Assembly: GCA_964608915.1 (NCBI GenBank)
Contig: CAZSQA010000003.1
Location: 62,001 to 126,000 of the forward strand
From: QWQI01 sp964608915
GTDB lineage: Bacteria; Planctomycetota; Planctomycetia; Isosphaerales; Isosphaeraceae
Length of the DNA: 64,000 bases
Reading direction: 5' to 3'
The notes beneath the pieces are model-generated. The model was not told the DNA's origin, did no database searches, and saw only the letters and a program-made list of their open reading frames with translations. The position numbers and the translations under genes are program-made. Numbering within the stretch: the stretch's first letter is position 1; the number at the start of each line of letters is the position of its first letter. Of this stretch, positions 44,231 to 52,220 are shown piece by piece.

Positions 44231-44971
44231 ATGCGTCGACAGATCGTTTCGATCGTCATGTGCGTGGCTTTATCGGCCTTGTCCGCGGACCGGGCTCAAG
44301 CACAAGGCGGGGCGGACCTGCCTGTCTTCGGCTTCGATGGACCAGGCTGGGCCGAAGTGCTCAGCGTGACTCCCAAATGGGTCGTACTGCAGACGGCCGA
44401 TGGCCGCCAGTATCCGGTTTCGGGCGATTCGCTGGGGCGATTCATCGTGCGCTGGCCGATTCAGCCCTCGATGGTCTCACCCACGGCGCTCGTCGAAGTC
44501 GAAGGCGCCAGCCCTTCGGTGAACGTCATCCTGACGGACAACGTCGAAGTCTACGAAGGCGCTGCGCGCAGCTTCGTCACCCCCAGCTTCCTGACACCGA
44601 CCGATGCCGGAATTCTGCGGCAATATGACGCGACTTATACCTTCGGCTTCGACTCCATGAACCAGTTCTGGTCGATGTATCCCAGCCAGCCAGCCGTCGC
44701 CATGCAGAACATGCCGCTGATGACGTACATGGTCGCGCCGGTCGTGAACATCATGCCCCTGATGTTGGGGACGCCCTCGAACCAGATCCTTCAGGTCGCC
44801 CCGGCCAACGGGCGCTCGTTCAACATGACCCGGATCGTCGTGGGCACGATCGATCAGCTTCGCCAGGGAGATCTCGTCTACGCCGTGCCGCAGGCCGCGA
44901 CGCCGAAAGGCATGGGGCTGGACGTCATGATCGTTTACAAGAACGAGATGCCGATCGTCAGGCAGCGCTAA
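44231..44971 (+). CDS. Secreted hypothetical protein
   Basis: 246 residues from MRRQIVSIVMCVALSALSAD, a clear signal peptide cut after about residue 24 (AQAQG); GGAG lies upstream of the ATG, and an ATG nine codons earlier is also in frame. The mature part has a beta-type start (GWAEVLSVTPKWVVLQTADG), a central Met-rich stretch (MQNMPLMTYMVAPVVNIMPL) and a final VVGTIDQLRQGDLVYAVPQ. I do not recognise the family. It follows the porin-like gene with 281 bases between and no other gene, and converges with the toroid-protein gene. Confidence 0.72.
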   Translation: MRRQIVSIVMCVALSALSADRAQAQGGADLPVFGFDGPGWAEVLSVTPKWVVLQTADGRQYPVSGDSLGRFIVRWPIQPSMVSPTALVEVEGASPSVNVILTDNVEVYEGAARSFVTPSFLTPTDAGILRQYDATYTFGFDSMNQFWSMYPSQPAVAMQNMPLMTYMVAPVVNIMPLMLGTPSNQILQVAPANGRSFNMTRIVVGTIDQLRQGDLVYAVPQAATPKGMGLDVMIVYKNEMPIVRQR

Positions 44972-45014
44972 GTTCCGTCAGTGATTTCGAGTCACTCCGC
45001 ATGACGCTCGCCGA

Positions 45015-46631
45015 TCAATCGTCGGCGGGCCTGGCGAGAGGTGTTTCCTCGGACTTTTCAGGGTCCGGCGTAACCTGATACATCGGCAGATACCGGTAAT
45101 AGACTTCCAGCGTCAGCAGCCCGAGCGCCGTCTGCATAATCGGACCGCCCGTACGGCCCCAGCGGTCCATCGCAGGTTCGGTCGGCTGCCAGCTGCCTGC
45201 GGCATGGCCTGCTTCAGGGCCGACGAACTGCTCGGCGATAAGCTTCTCACGAATGATCAGGTTCCAGCGCGACCACGTTTTGCCGCCCGTGTTGTGCATC
45301 AGTTGCGTGGCGTAATACCAGAAATAGTAATTGCGGTTGCCCAGTGATGCCATAAGGCTTTCCATCACCGCGGCGGTCCCCCGGCCCATCCCACGAGCCT
45401 TCTGACCATCGCCCAGCAATTGCCGGCACAGGAGCGCCTCGGCCGTCATCACAGGGCTTGCCGGGCGCCCAGGCTGATACGCGAAAAGACTGCCGTCGGT
45501 CGCGGCCCTGGAAGCGGTCAGCCAGCGGCGTGCAAGTGTCATCGTCGTCTTGGGCACCGTCATGCCTGAGATCCGGGCACTCCTCAAAGCCATCATCTGC
45601 CAGCCGTAAACGGACGTATCCCCTGCCTGGCCAGGGAAATAACGCCAGCCGCCATCGTCGCGGTTCTGGGAATTGACGATGTACTGAGCCGCCCTCTTGG
45701 CCGCGGGAGCCCATTCTCCGTCGGGCTTGAGGGCCGTCGCCTCGCACAGGGCGATCGTCACTATGGCGTGCGCATACATGTGAAAGTGCGTCGGGGCACT
45801 GTTCGGAATGACCCTGCCCGATTTGTCGACTCGTGACTGCAGCCAGCTTAGCGCCCGATCGACCGTTTTGGCGTAGGGGCCCTCTTCCCCAGGGAAATGT
45901 CCGGCGCCTAAAAACGGCAGAAGAGCCAGAGCCGTAGCCGTTTCCGGTGATTCTGCCATCGTCGAACCGCAGACGGCATGCCCACATTTGCTCGCGGGCG
46001 AAAGGCTCCAGGATCCATCTTCGCTCTGATGCTCAGCCAGCCATTCCAGGCCTCGGGCCACGGCTTTTTCGCTCTCCGGCGTGCCCCCTTCGCTTTTCAG
46101 CAGGGCGGCCTTCATACCGGGAGACCGCGACGATAATGCGGCCTTCGACCATTGGCGGGCCACAAGCGATTCCAGAGTGACCTTCGCCTCGACGGATTTC
46201 ACCGCTCCGACGAGGTCCGGACGCACCTCCGGCTGACGCAGCGTCACCTCGGGTTCCATCACCGGCCGTTCGGAAGGGACCGTTTCGGTGACTGAGTCCA
46301 CGGCAAGAGCGTTTTCGAGATTCAGGTTTTCGTCGAAACCTTCGATACGCTGGATTTCGAGCGGCTGTCCCAAACCGCCTGTGCCTGCGGAGAAACCCGG
46401 GCCCCGACTCTCTTGAGTTACCTTCAAATAAACGAAGAGACTGAGCAGGACGATCATGACATGCACGACCGCACTGGCCAGAAGGGCCATGAGATCGGAT
46501 AGTATTCGCCTGCTGCGAAAGTCCTGATCCGCAAGATCGTCAGGCGAGACGATCGGCCCTTCAGGCGCATCGGCGACAGACGGATCTTCCGGCGAATCCT
46601 CTGCGGCCTCGATTCCGGGCGGTTCGGCCAT
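45015..46631 (-). CDS. Membrane-anchored prenyltransferase/squalene-oxidase-repeat toroid protein
   Basis: 538 residues. A 42-residue acidic cytoplasmic start is followed by the helix SDLMALLASAVVHVMIVLLS and a linker of about 100 residues. From about residue 185 comes an alpha/alpha toroid with repeats of the squalene-cyclase/prenyltransferase kind: AVARGLEWLAEHQSEDGSWS, VDRALSWLQSRVDKSGRV, AAQYIVNSQNRDDGGWRYFP and GDTSVYGWQMMALRSARISG. The 'DGSW' and 'DDGGW' turns are the QW-type signature. No DXDD cyclase motif is visible, so an enzyme role is doubtful; planctomycetes have many such proteins, some thought to bind or sense. The helix places the toroid on the outer face of the inner membrane. 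Confidence 0.85.
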   Translation of the reverse strand: MAEPPGIEAAEDSPEDPSVADAPEGPIVSPDDLADQDFRSRRILSDLMALLASAVVHVMIVLLSLFVYLKVTQESRGPGFSAGTGGLGQPLEIQRIEGFDENLNLENALAVDSVTETVPSERPVMEPEVTLRQPEVRPDLVGAVKSVEAKVTLESLVARQWSKAALSSRSPGMKAALLKSEGGTPESEKAVARGLEWLAEHQSEDGSWSLSPASKCGHAVCGSTMAESPETATALALLPFLGAGHFPGEEGPYAKTVDRALSWLQSRVDKSGRVIPNSAPTHFHMYAHAIVTIALCEATALKPDGEWAPAAKRAAQYIVNSQNRDDGGWRYFPGQAGDTSVYGWQMMALRSARISGMTVPKTTMTLARRWLTASRAATDGSLFAYQPGRPASPVMTAEALLCRQLLGDGQKARGMGRGTAAVMESLMASLGNRNYYFWYYATQLMHNTGGKTWSRWNLIIREKLIAEQFVGPEAGHAAGSWQPTEPAMDRWGRTGGPIMQTALGLLTLEVYYRYLPMYQVTPDPEKSEETPLARPADD

Positions 46632-46916
46632 GAAAATACCTCAGCCACCTGCGGAAAGATATCGATCGACTTCGAACCGAAGAATTTCGGCCCTGATCCT
46701 TACTATCTTAATCGTGATTACCAGCGTGACCAACAGCTCAATGTCGAACAATGGTCATATTCTTCGTATCGATTCGTTTCCGCGAGTCATACGGAACGAC
46801 TGCGAAAGTCGTCACCATTCGCCACGCCGCTCGGTTCGTAGCAGCGATCGGTCGAGCCGGAACGGCGTCCGGCCCGATCGCGAAACGAATCCAGATACGA
46901 TCCGCGGATGCGGCGA

Positions 46917-47975
46917 TCACCCCAGAATTTCCAGCTTGGGCATCTTCGGCTTTTTGATGTTCTGGATGCTGATCTGGGCCGCGAGCCGCTCGACGACGTG
47001 CAACAGCGGCATTCGTGAAGCGGCATTTTCGTCGAAAACGGCCGCCGCGTTGCCGGCGTCGCCTTTCTCGCGAATTGCCGTGAGCAGAGGCACATCGCCC
47101 AGGAACGGAATGTCCATTTCCTCGGCTTTTCTTGCGGCGCCGCCCTTGCCGAACACTTCGCCGGTCATATTTTCGACCATCCCCAGAATCGGCACTTTCA
47201 ACTGACGGAACATCGTGATCGCCCGCACAGCGTCGAGCAGTGCCACGGCCTGCGGCGTACACACGACCACCGCCCCCGTAAGCGGCAAAGCCTGGGCCAG
47301 CGTCAGCGGCACATCGCCCGTGCCGGGAGGCAAATCGATGACGAGATAATCGAGATCGCCCCAATCGACCTGATGCAGGAACTGGGTAATGACGCCATGC
47401 AGCATCGGCCCGCGCATGATCACGGCCCGTTCGGGTTCCAGCAGGAAGCCCATCGACATGACCTTCATGCCGGAGGCTTCGATCGGCTGGATGCGGTCTC
47501 CCTTGGCCATGGGCCGGCCCGAGGCACCGACGAGGTGGGGGATCGATGGGCCGTAAATGTCGGCGTCCATCAGCCCGACGCTCGAGCCGTAGCTTTTCAG
47601 ACCGAGGGCGATCGAAGTGGCAAGGGTGCTTTTGCCGACGCCCCCCTTGCCCGATCCGACGGCGATGACATTCTTGACGCCAGGAATGTCGCCCTTCTCG
47701 CGCACGCCCTTGCCGCGGACTTCAGCCGTCATCTGAATTTCGATAGTGCGGATTTCAGCCGGCAGACGGCTGCGGAGAGCGGATTCGACATCCCCCCGGA
47801 TCTTCTCCTTGAGCGGGCAAGCCGGTGTGGTGAGATTCACCGTCAATCGAACCGAATCGGGGCCCACCACGATATCGCGGATCATGCCCAGATCGGTCAG
47901 GTCACGGTTCAGATCAGGGTCCTTCACACCCTTAAGGGCGGAAACCACATCGGCTTGTGTCAGGGCGTGGGCCAT
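46917..47975 (-). CDS. Mrp/ApbC-type iron-sulfur cluster carrier ATPase
   Basis: 352 residues from MAHALTQADVV; GGAAAAG lies upstream, and a longer in-frame start exists but the added residues look non-coding. The N-terminal DUF59/MIP18 domain contains VKDPDLNRDLTDLGMIRDI and LTTPACPLKEKI. The ATPase core has GSGKGGVGKSTLATSIALGL, GLMDADIYGPSIPHLVG, YLVIDLPPGTGDVPLTLAQ and TPQAVALLDAVRAITMF. Mrp proteins assemble or transfer Fe-S clusters with ATP. The CxxC that usually follows GMVENM is not present: the segment reads GMVENMTGEVFGKGGAARKA. Some family members lack it too. It is a single gene upstream of a - strand gap. Confidence 0.9.
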   Translation of the reverse strand: MAHALTQADVVSALKGVKDPDLNRDLTDLGMIRDIVVGPDSVRLTVNLTTPACPLKEKIRGDVESALRSRLPAEIRTIEIQMTAEVRGKGVREKGDIPGVKNVIAVGSGKGGVGKSTLATSIALGLKSYGSSVGLMDADIYGPSIPHLVGASGRPMAKGDRIQPIEASGMKVMSMGFLLEPERAVIMRGPMLHGVITQFLHQVDWGDLDYLVIDLPPGTGDVPLTLAQALPLTGAVVVCTPQAVALLDAVRAITMFRQLKVPILGMVENMTGEVFGKGGAARKAEEMDIPFLGDVPLLTAIREKGDAGNAAAVFDENAASRMPLLHVVERLAAQISIQNIKKPKMPKLEILG

Positions 47976-48221
47976 GTTCTTGCTTTTCCGGCGTTTCCGC
48001 CGTCGCTGCTGGAGACCGGCACTCGGTTCGGACGTTCTCGGGGTTGGCCGCGGTGCCATCGTGTCGCGACCATGCGAATCGTATGACGCTGTTATATACC
48101 TTCGAGAACTCGCCGGAAAAGCCGTCCGGATCGATTTCAAAAGCTAACCTTAATGCTCTGAAGAGAATACGTCAAATCGCAAAACAGCGAGCGAAGTCGA
48201 TCGTTTCGCACCGTGACCGGT

Positions 48222-48638
48222 TCACCCGCTCGCGACATCAGCCACGACGAGATCCGCCACTTGCGGAGGAGGAGTCGTCCGGTCCAGTACGAGCCGCACC
48301 CCCAGTTCAGCCCACGCCGGACGTGAACCGGCATCGAACCATGGTGCGAGAACGTAAACGGGCACCGGCAGGAAGGCGCCCGGTTCCGAATCGGTGAGCC
48401 GAAAAACGACGGCCATGCCGGCTTCGATCTGTGCTTCGTCCCAGCCCAGGTCGACGACATGAGCGGCTTGCCCGACGAAGGGATCGTCAGCGACCGGCCA
48501 GGGGCCGTCGATCCGTTGGTTCTCGACGCGAATACCCTGACACTCGAATCGCCATGCCAAACGACGACTGAGTGAGGCGTCGTGCGCCCAGAGATACACG
48601 CATGCATGTCGAATTTGGGGAATTCCGGTATCGTTCAT
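48222..48638 (-). CDS. Hypothetical protein
   Basis: 138 residues from MNDTGIPQIRHACVYLWAHD, with no signal peptide and no helix-spanning segment. Later segments are ASLSRRLAWRFECQGIRVEN, RIDGPWPVADDPFVGQAAHV and AGMAVVFRLTDSEPGAFLPV, suggesting a compact alpha/beta fold. It contains two Trp/Asp-rich loops but no motif I recognise. The start of this gene and that of dnaJ lie 94 bases apart and point away from each other. Confidence 0.6.
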   Translation of the reverse strand: MNDTGIPQIRHACVYLWAHDASLSRRLAWRFECQGIRVENQRIDGPWPVADDPFVGQAAHVVDLGWDEAQIEAGMAVVFRLTDSEPGAFLPVPVYVLAPWFDAGSRPAWAELGVRLVLDRTTPPPQVADLVVADVASG

Positions 48639-48732
48639 CTTACGATTGATCTCGCGAAAGTGGCGAACTGTCCTGTATCTTGTACGATATGGCGTGCCAT
48701 CGCCCACCATCGGTTCTCCACGGGGTACGGAA

Positions 48733-49797
48733 ATGCCGGATTCGGACTACTATCAAATACTCGGCGTATCGCGCGACGCGACAGAAGACGAGATCAAAAA
48801 AGCCTATAGAAGTCTGGCCCGGAAGCACCATCCCGACCTGAACCCCGAAAACAAGAAAGAGGCCGAGGCCAAATTCAAGGAGGTTCAGGAAGCCTATGAC
48901 GTTGTGGGCGATGCGGACAAGCGTGCCCAGTACGACCGGTTCGGCAAGGCATTCGCTTCAGGCGGTTTCCCGCCCGGAGGAGGAGCAGGCCCATTCGGCG
49001 GCGCGGGCGCTGGCGGCTTCGGGCCAGGCCAGGGCGGCTGGTTCAATACGGATCAGACCGGCGGCACGTTTCAGTTCGACCTGAACGACCTGCTCGGCGG
49101 TATGGGTGGAGGGCATTCGCGACCCTCTGGCGGAGCCGGTTTCGAAACTGACGACAGTGGCGGAATTTTCGAAGAAATCCTTTCGAAAGTCCGGGGCGGA
49201 AAATCCCGCAAGAAAAATGGCCGCGCCGCCGGCTCGACGGCTGGCGGTTCAGGTGCCGAACCGCTTCACGCCCGAATTGACGTTCCATTCATGACGGCCG
49301 TCAAAGGTGGCGAAACGTCGATCGACATCTCCTTCGATTCCGGCGAGACCGAAACCCTCACGCTGAAGATTCCGCCCGGCACCACCAGCGGCCAGAAGCT
49401 TCGCCTGAGGGGCAAGGGTGTCGTGACCCCACGCGGGCAACGTGGCGACCTGATCGTGGAAGTGACCGTCGAACCTCACCCGTGGTTCAAGCTCGACGGA
49501 CGTGACCTGACGATCGAAGTCCCCATCGCCGTGAACGAAGCTCTGCTCGGAGTCAAAATCGACGTGCCCACGCTGGATGGCGTCAAAACCGTGCCGATCC
49601 CGGCCGGGACTTCCAGCGGCGCGCGGCTCAGGCTCAAAGGCCAGGGCGTGCCCGCCCGAGGCGACCAACTCGCCGGCGACATGTACGTCGTGACGAAAAT
49701 CGTCCTGCCCAAATCGCTCGACGAGGAAACCAAAGCCAGAATCGCGGAAATCGCCTCGGCACTCGACACGCACCCGCGTAAGAGTTTGTGGAAATGA
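48733..49797 (+). CDS. DnaJ-type co-chaperone (CbpA-like, no zinc finger)
   Basis: 354 residues from MPDSDYYQILGVSRDATEDE, the J domain (1-70), with the HPD motif in RKHHPDLNPENKK. A Gly/Phe/Pro-rich region (about 75-140, for example FASGGFPPGGGAGPFGGAG) follows. The C-terminal substrate-binding halves are at about 175-345 with DVPFMTAVKGGETSIDISF, TLKIPPGTTSGQKLRLRGKG and KTVPIPAGTSSGARLRLKGQ. The zinc-finger repeats of DnaJ are missing, so it is the CbpA/DnaJ-class-B type. It should stimulate DnaK ATP hydrolysis and bind unfolded proteins. Its stop codon overlaps the next gene (ATGA). Confidence 0.9.
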   Translation: MPDSDYYQILGVSRDATEDEIKKAYRSLARKHHPDLNPENKKEAEAKFKEVQEAYDVVGDADKRAQYDRFGKAFASGGFPPGGGAGPFGGAGAGGFGPGQGGWFNTDQTGGTFQFDLNDLLGGMGGGHSRPSGGAGFETDDSGGIFEEILSKVRGGKSRKKNGRAAGSTAGGSGAEPLHARIDVPFMTAVKGGETSIDISFDSGETETLTLKIPPGTTSGQKLRLRGKGVVTPRGQRGDLIVEVTVEPHPWFKLDGRDLTIEVPIAVNEALLGVKIDVPTLDGVKTVPIPAGTSSGARLRLKGQGVPARGDQLAGDMYVVTKIVLPKSLDEETKARIAEIASALDTHPRKSLWK

Positions 49798-50033
49798 CGC
49801 AGGCCAAACTCCAGAATCGCCTGAGAGCCCGCCGGGCCGCTCAGGCCCTGATCCTCTGGGAAGCCGTCGTGCTCTCTGGTATCTCGGCTGTCACCGGTCT
49901 GGCCATTTGGCATCTTCGGCGCAGGGCTCACGTCATTCGTGATCAATTCCGCCCAAGCCGGCTTCCGGCGGAATCGCTGAAAGAAATCGAGCCCGGGAAC
50001 TCCGGTCCGGAAACGGACGAATCGAAGTCATGA
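49794..50033 (+). CDS. Small single-helix membrane protein
   Basis: 79 residues from the ATG overlapping the dnaJ stop (ATGA). It starts with a basic amphipathic stretch (QAKLQNRLRARRAAQAL), followed by one membrane helix (ILWEAVVLSGISAVTGLAIW), a basic stop-transfer (HLRRRAHVIRDQFR) and an acidic tail. The next gene, rnpA, overlaps its stop in the same way. The role is unknown; chained overlaps imply coupled translation with dnaJ and rnpA. Confidence 0.7.
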   Translation: MTQAKLQNRLRARRAAQALILWEAVVLSGISAVTGLAIWHLRRRAHVIRDQFRPSRLPAESLKEIEPGNSGPETDESKS

Positions 50034-50566
50034 CATCCGAATCGGCATGTGACGATCACCCGCCGGTCGCCCCCGATCCCGGCGAAAACGGAGATTCTCC
50101 GACTCGAATCGTCCCGAGCCCGTCCGATCGATACCCTCTGCCCAAATTCGCCAGAATGCCCGCCGGCGGCCCGTATGCCCGCGTGTTTCAGGTCCGCAAG
50201 ATCGTGTCTGACGATACGATTTCGCTGCACGTCCGCCCGAACGGTCTTGCCTGGCATCGTCTTGGCCTGGGCGTGGCCAAAAAAATGTTCAGAAGAGCGG
50301 TCGCACGCAATTACGTCAAACGCCTGATCCGTGAAGCCTTCCGTCTCGAGCGGCCGGGGTTCGGCGGCGGGCTCGACATCGTCGTCCGACCCAAAATTCG
50401 TGAACTGACTCGAGAGGGACTTCGCACCTCACTTCGAAAACTCGTCCCCAAAGCCGAACGCAAATTCCTGGATGAAAAACAGGTTCCGGCCGACTCACCG
50501 TCAGGGCCGAACGCCGTTGGCGACGAACCGGTCGCGAAGACGCCCCCAGGCGATGAGACGTCATGA
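50030..50566 (+). CDS. rnpA: Ribonuclease P protein component
   Basis: 178 residues, longer than the usual 110-130. The RnpA core is at about 40-150: ARVFQVRKIVSDDTISLHVR, then WHRLGLGVAKKMFRRAVARN with the conserved RNR-box-like end YVKRLIREAFRLE, and DIVVRPKIRELTREGLRTSL. It helps the RNase P RNA cleave the 5' leader of precursor tRNAs. The 38-residue N-terminus and 30-residue C-terminus are Pro/Ser/Asp-rich and probably disordered. The gene overlaps the small membrane-protein gene upstream (ATGA) and yidD downstream (ATGA), a conserved order rnpA-yidD, but the usual rpmH before rnpA is not here. Confidence 0.92.
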   Translation: MTSESACDDHPPVAPDPGENGDSPTRIVPSPSDRYPLPKFARMPAGGPYARVFQVRKIVSDDTISLHVRPNGLAWHRLGLGVAKKMFRRAVARNYVKRLIREAFRLERPGFGGGLDIVVRPKIRELTREGLRTSLRKLVPKAERKFLDEKQVPADSPSGPNAVGDEPVAKTPPGDETS

Positions 50567-50790
50567 ACGGAATTTCGCGTTGCATTTCCTGGCTTTTGAT
50601 CGCACCGATCCGGATTTACCAGAAAACCCTGAGCCCACTGATCGGCCCGGTTTGCAGGTTTCATCCCAGCTGTTCGAATTATACGATTCAGGCGATCGGG
50701 AAATACGGGTCCATACGTGGCGCCTGGAAGGGCCTTAAACGCATTTGCCGCTGCCACCCCTGGAACCCCGGCGGATATGATCCGCCGTAA
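50563..50790 (+). CDS. yidD: Membrane protein insertion efficiency factor YidD
   Basis: 75 residues, the normal length. Family hallmarks: LIAPIRIYQKTLSPLIGP, then CRFHPSCSNYTIQAIGKYG and the end CRCHPWNPGGYDP, with the three conserved Cys residues of YidD. It aids membrane protein insertion beside YidC, and in most bacteria the gene sits between rnpA and yidC. Here it is the last gene of the dnaJ-rnpA cluster, and no yidC follows; the next gene is convergent. It overlaps rnpA by four bases (ATGA). Confidence 0.95.
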   Translation: MNGISRCISWLLIAPIRIYQKTLSPLIGPVCRFHPSCSNYTIQAIGKYGSIRGAWKGLKRICRCHPWNPGGYDPP

Positions 50791-50832
50791 TTCCTGGCGA
50801 TCCGGACTCAGCGTATATCGTACTGAACCGCC

Positions 50833-52032
50833 TTAGAACCCGAGAGCCTTTTCGAAGTCGGCGCGCACGTCGGACGGGTCCTCGATACCGATCGAGAGCC
50901 GCACCAGCCCTGGCGTGATACCCAATGCCAGACGCTGCGGTTCGGTCAGCCCCCGGTGGCTGGTCGTCACAGGGTGGCTCAGTGTCGTCATCACGTCGCC
51001 CAGGCTGGGAGCGAACGGAATGCGCCCCTGCAGACGCTGAATGAAGGAGTTGGCGGCCTCCCGGCTGCCGAGATCGATCGTCATGATCGAGCCGAAGCCG
51101 CCATCGAGAATTTGCGAGGCGATCCGGTAATCGGGATGCGATTTCAGCCCTGGGTAATGAACTTTGTCCACCTGGGAGTGAAGTTCCAGGAATTGCGCAA
51201 GCTCCAGAGCATTGTCGCAGGCTTTCCGAAATCTCAAGGGCAGCGTGGCCATGCCTCTCAAAGCCAATGCGCATTCGAACGGATTGGCCGTCATGCCGAA
51301 GCTGGAGACCGCGGGCCGAATCGCTACGATCGATAGCTCCGAACCTGCGAGAGCCCCGATCGTGGCATCGCTGTGGCCGGCGATCATTTTCGTGACGGAA
51401 TGCGTGACGAATGCGGCCCCCATCGTTATTGGACGGGCAATGAGCGGTGCGAAGGTGTTGTCCACGGCCAGAGGTATGCCCCGGTTCCGGCAGAATTCAG
51501 CCAGCCTCGGCAGGTCGGGCACGCGCACGAGCGGGTTCGTGATCGTCTCCACGAAGCAAAGTCTGGTGGAGAACGTGAATCCTTCTGACCAGGTCTCGGG
51601 ATCGCAGGGGTCGAAGATGGAATGTTCGACGCCGAACTTCGCAAGCTCCTGCGCCACAAGAACCTGTGTCCGTCCATAGAGCCCCTTGCCCAAAGCGACG
51701 TGCTCGCCCTGCCGCAGCAGCCCCAGGAACAGGGCCGCTTCTGCCGACATGCCCGAGGACGTGGCCACGGCGGCTTCGGCACCTTCGAGTGCCGCGACCT
51801 GGGCCGCGAGCCTGGCCGCGCCGGGATGCCCGTCGCGGGCGTAAACATAGCCATGGTCGGAGCCGCCATACACGGCATCGATATGATCCAGGTCACGAAA
51901 TTCATAGACCACGGACCATTCGATCCCTGGCACGAGCGGCCTGGTGGACGGCTCCGGGATATGTTCCGGCCGGACGCACCGGGTGTCGATCGATTCGAGG
52001 CGTCGTTCCGTGTCGGGGGCTTCGTGGTTCAT
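50833..52032 (-). CDS. PLP-dependent trans-sulfuration family enzyme (Cys/Met metabolism)
   Basis: 399 residues from MNHEAPDTERR, which matches the family start; the frame continues 69 codons upstream but without family likeness. Motifs: VYEFRDLDHIDAVYGG, YVYARDGHPGAARLAAQVAA (the Y.R..NPT-like region), EAAVATSSGMSAEAALFLGL, FVETITNPLVRVPDL, PLAVDNTFAPLIARP and the PLP lysine in THSVTKMIAGHSD. The end has FAPSLGDVMTTLSHP then TTSH. It may be a cystathionine gamma- or beta-lyase/synthase or methionine gamma-lyase; the exact reaction cannot be told from motifs. It is divergent from the M16 peptidase gene. Confidence 0.9.
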   Translation of the reverse strand: MNHEAPDTERRLESIDTRCVRPEHIPEPSTRPLVPGIEWSVVYEFRDLDHIDAVYGGSDHGYVYARDGHPGAARLAAQVAALEGAEAAVATSSGMSAEAALFLGLLRQGEHVALGKGLYGRTQVLVAQELAKFGVEHSIFDPCDPETWSEGFTFSTRLCFVETITNPLVRVPDLPRLAEFCRNRGIPLAVDNTFAPLIARPITMGAAFVTHSVTKMIAGHSDATIGALAGSELSIVAIRPAVSSFGMTANPFECALALRGMATLPLRFRKACDNALELAQFLELHSQVDKVHYPGLKSHPDYRIASQILDGGFGSIMTIDLGSREAANSFIQRLQGRIPFAPSLGDVMTTLSHPVTTSHRGLTEPQRLALGITPGLVRLSIGIEDPSDVRADFEKALGF

Positions 52033-52220
52033 GGCGTTGCCGGTTCGGTGAACGGTTCGGATTCGGGCGTACCGGCCAGCGGGAGAATGATCTCGCACGA
52101 TCGGGCCGTCTTCGGATAATGTAGCGATTCGCACGGCCTCGGACCATTCCCGCCCGACACTTGCCACCCGGACTGGCGAAACGAAGGCCGATCCCGCCAA
52201 TGGAGTGAGAACGACGAACC

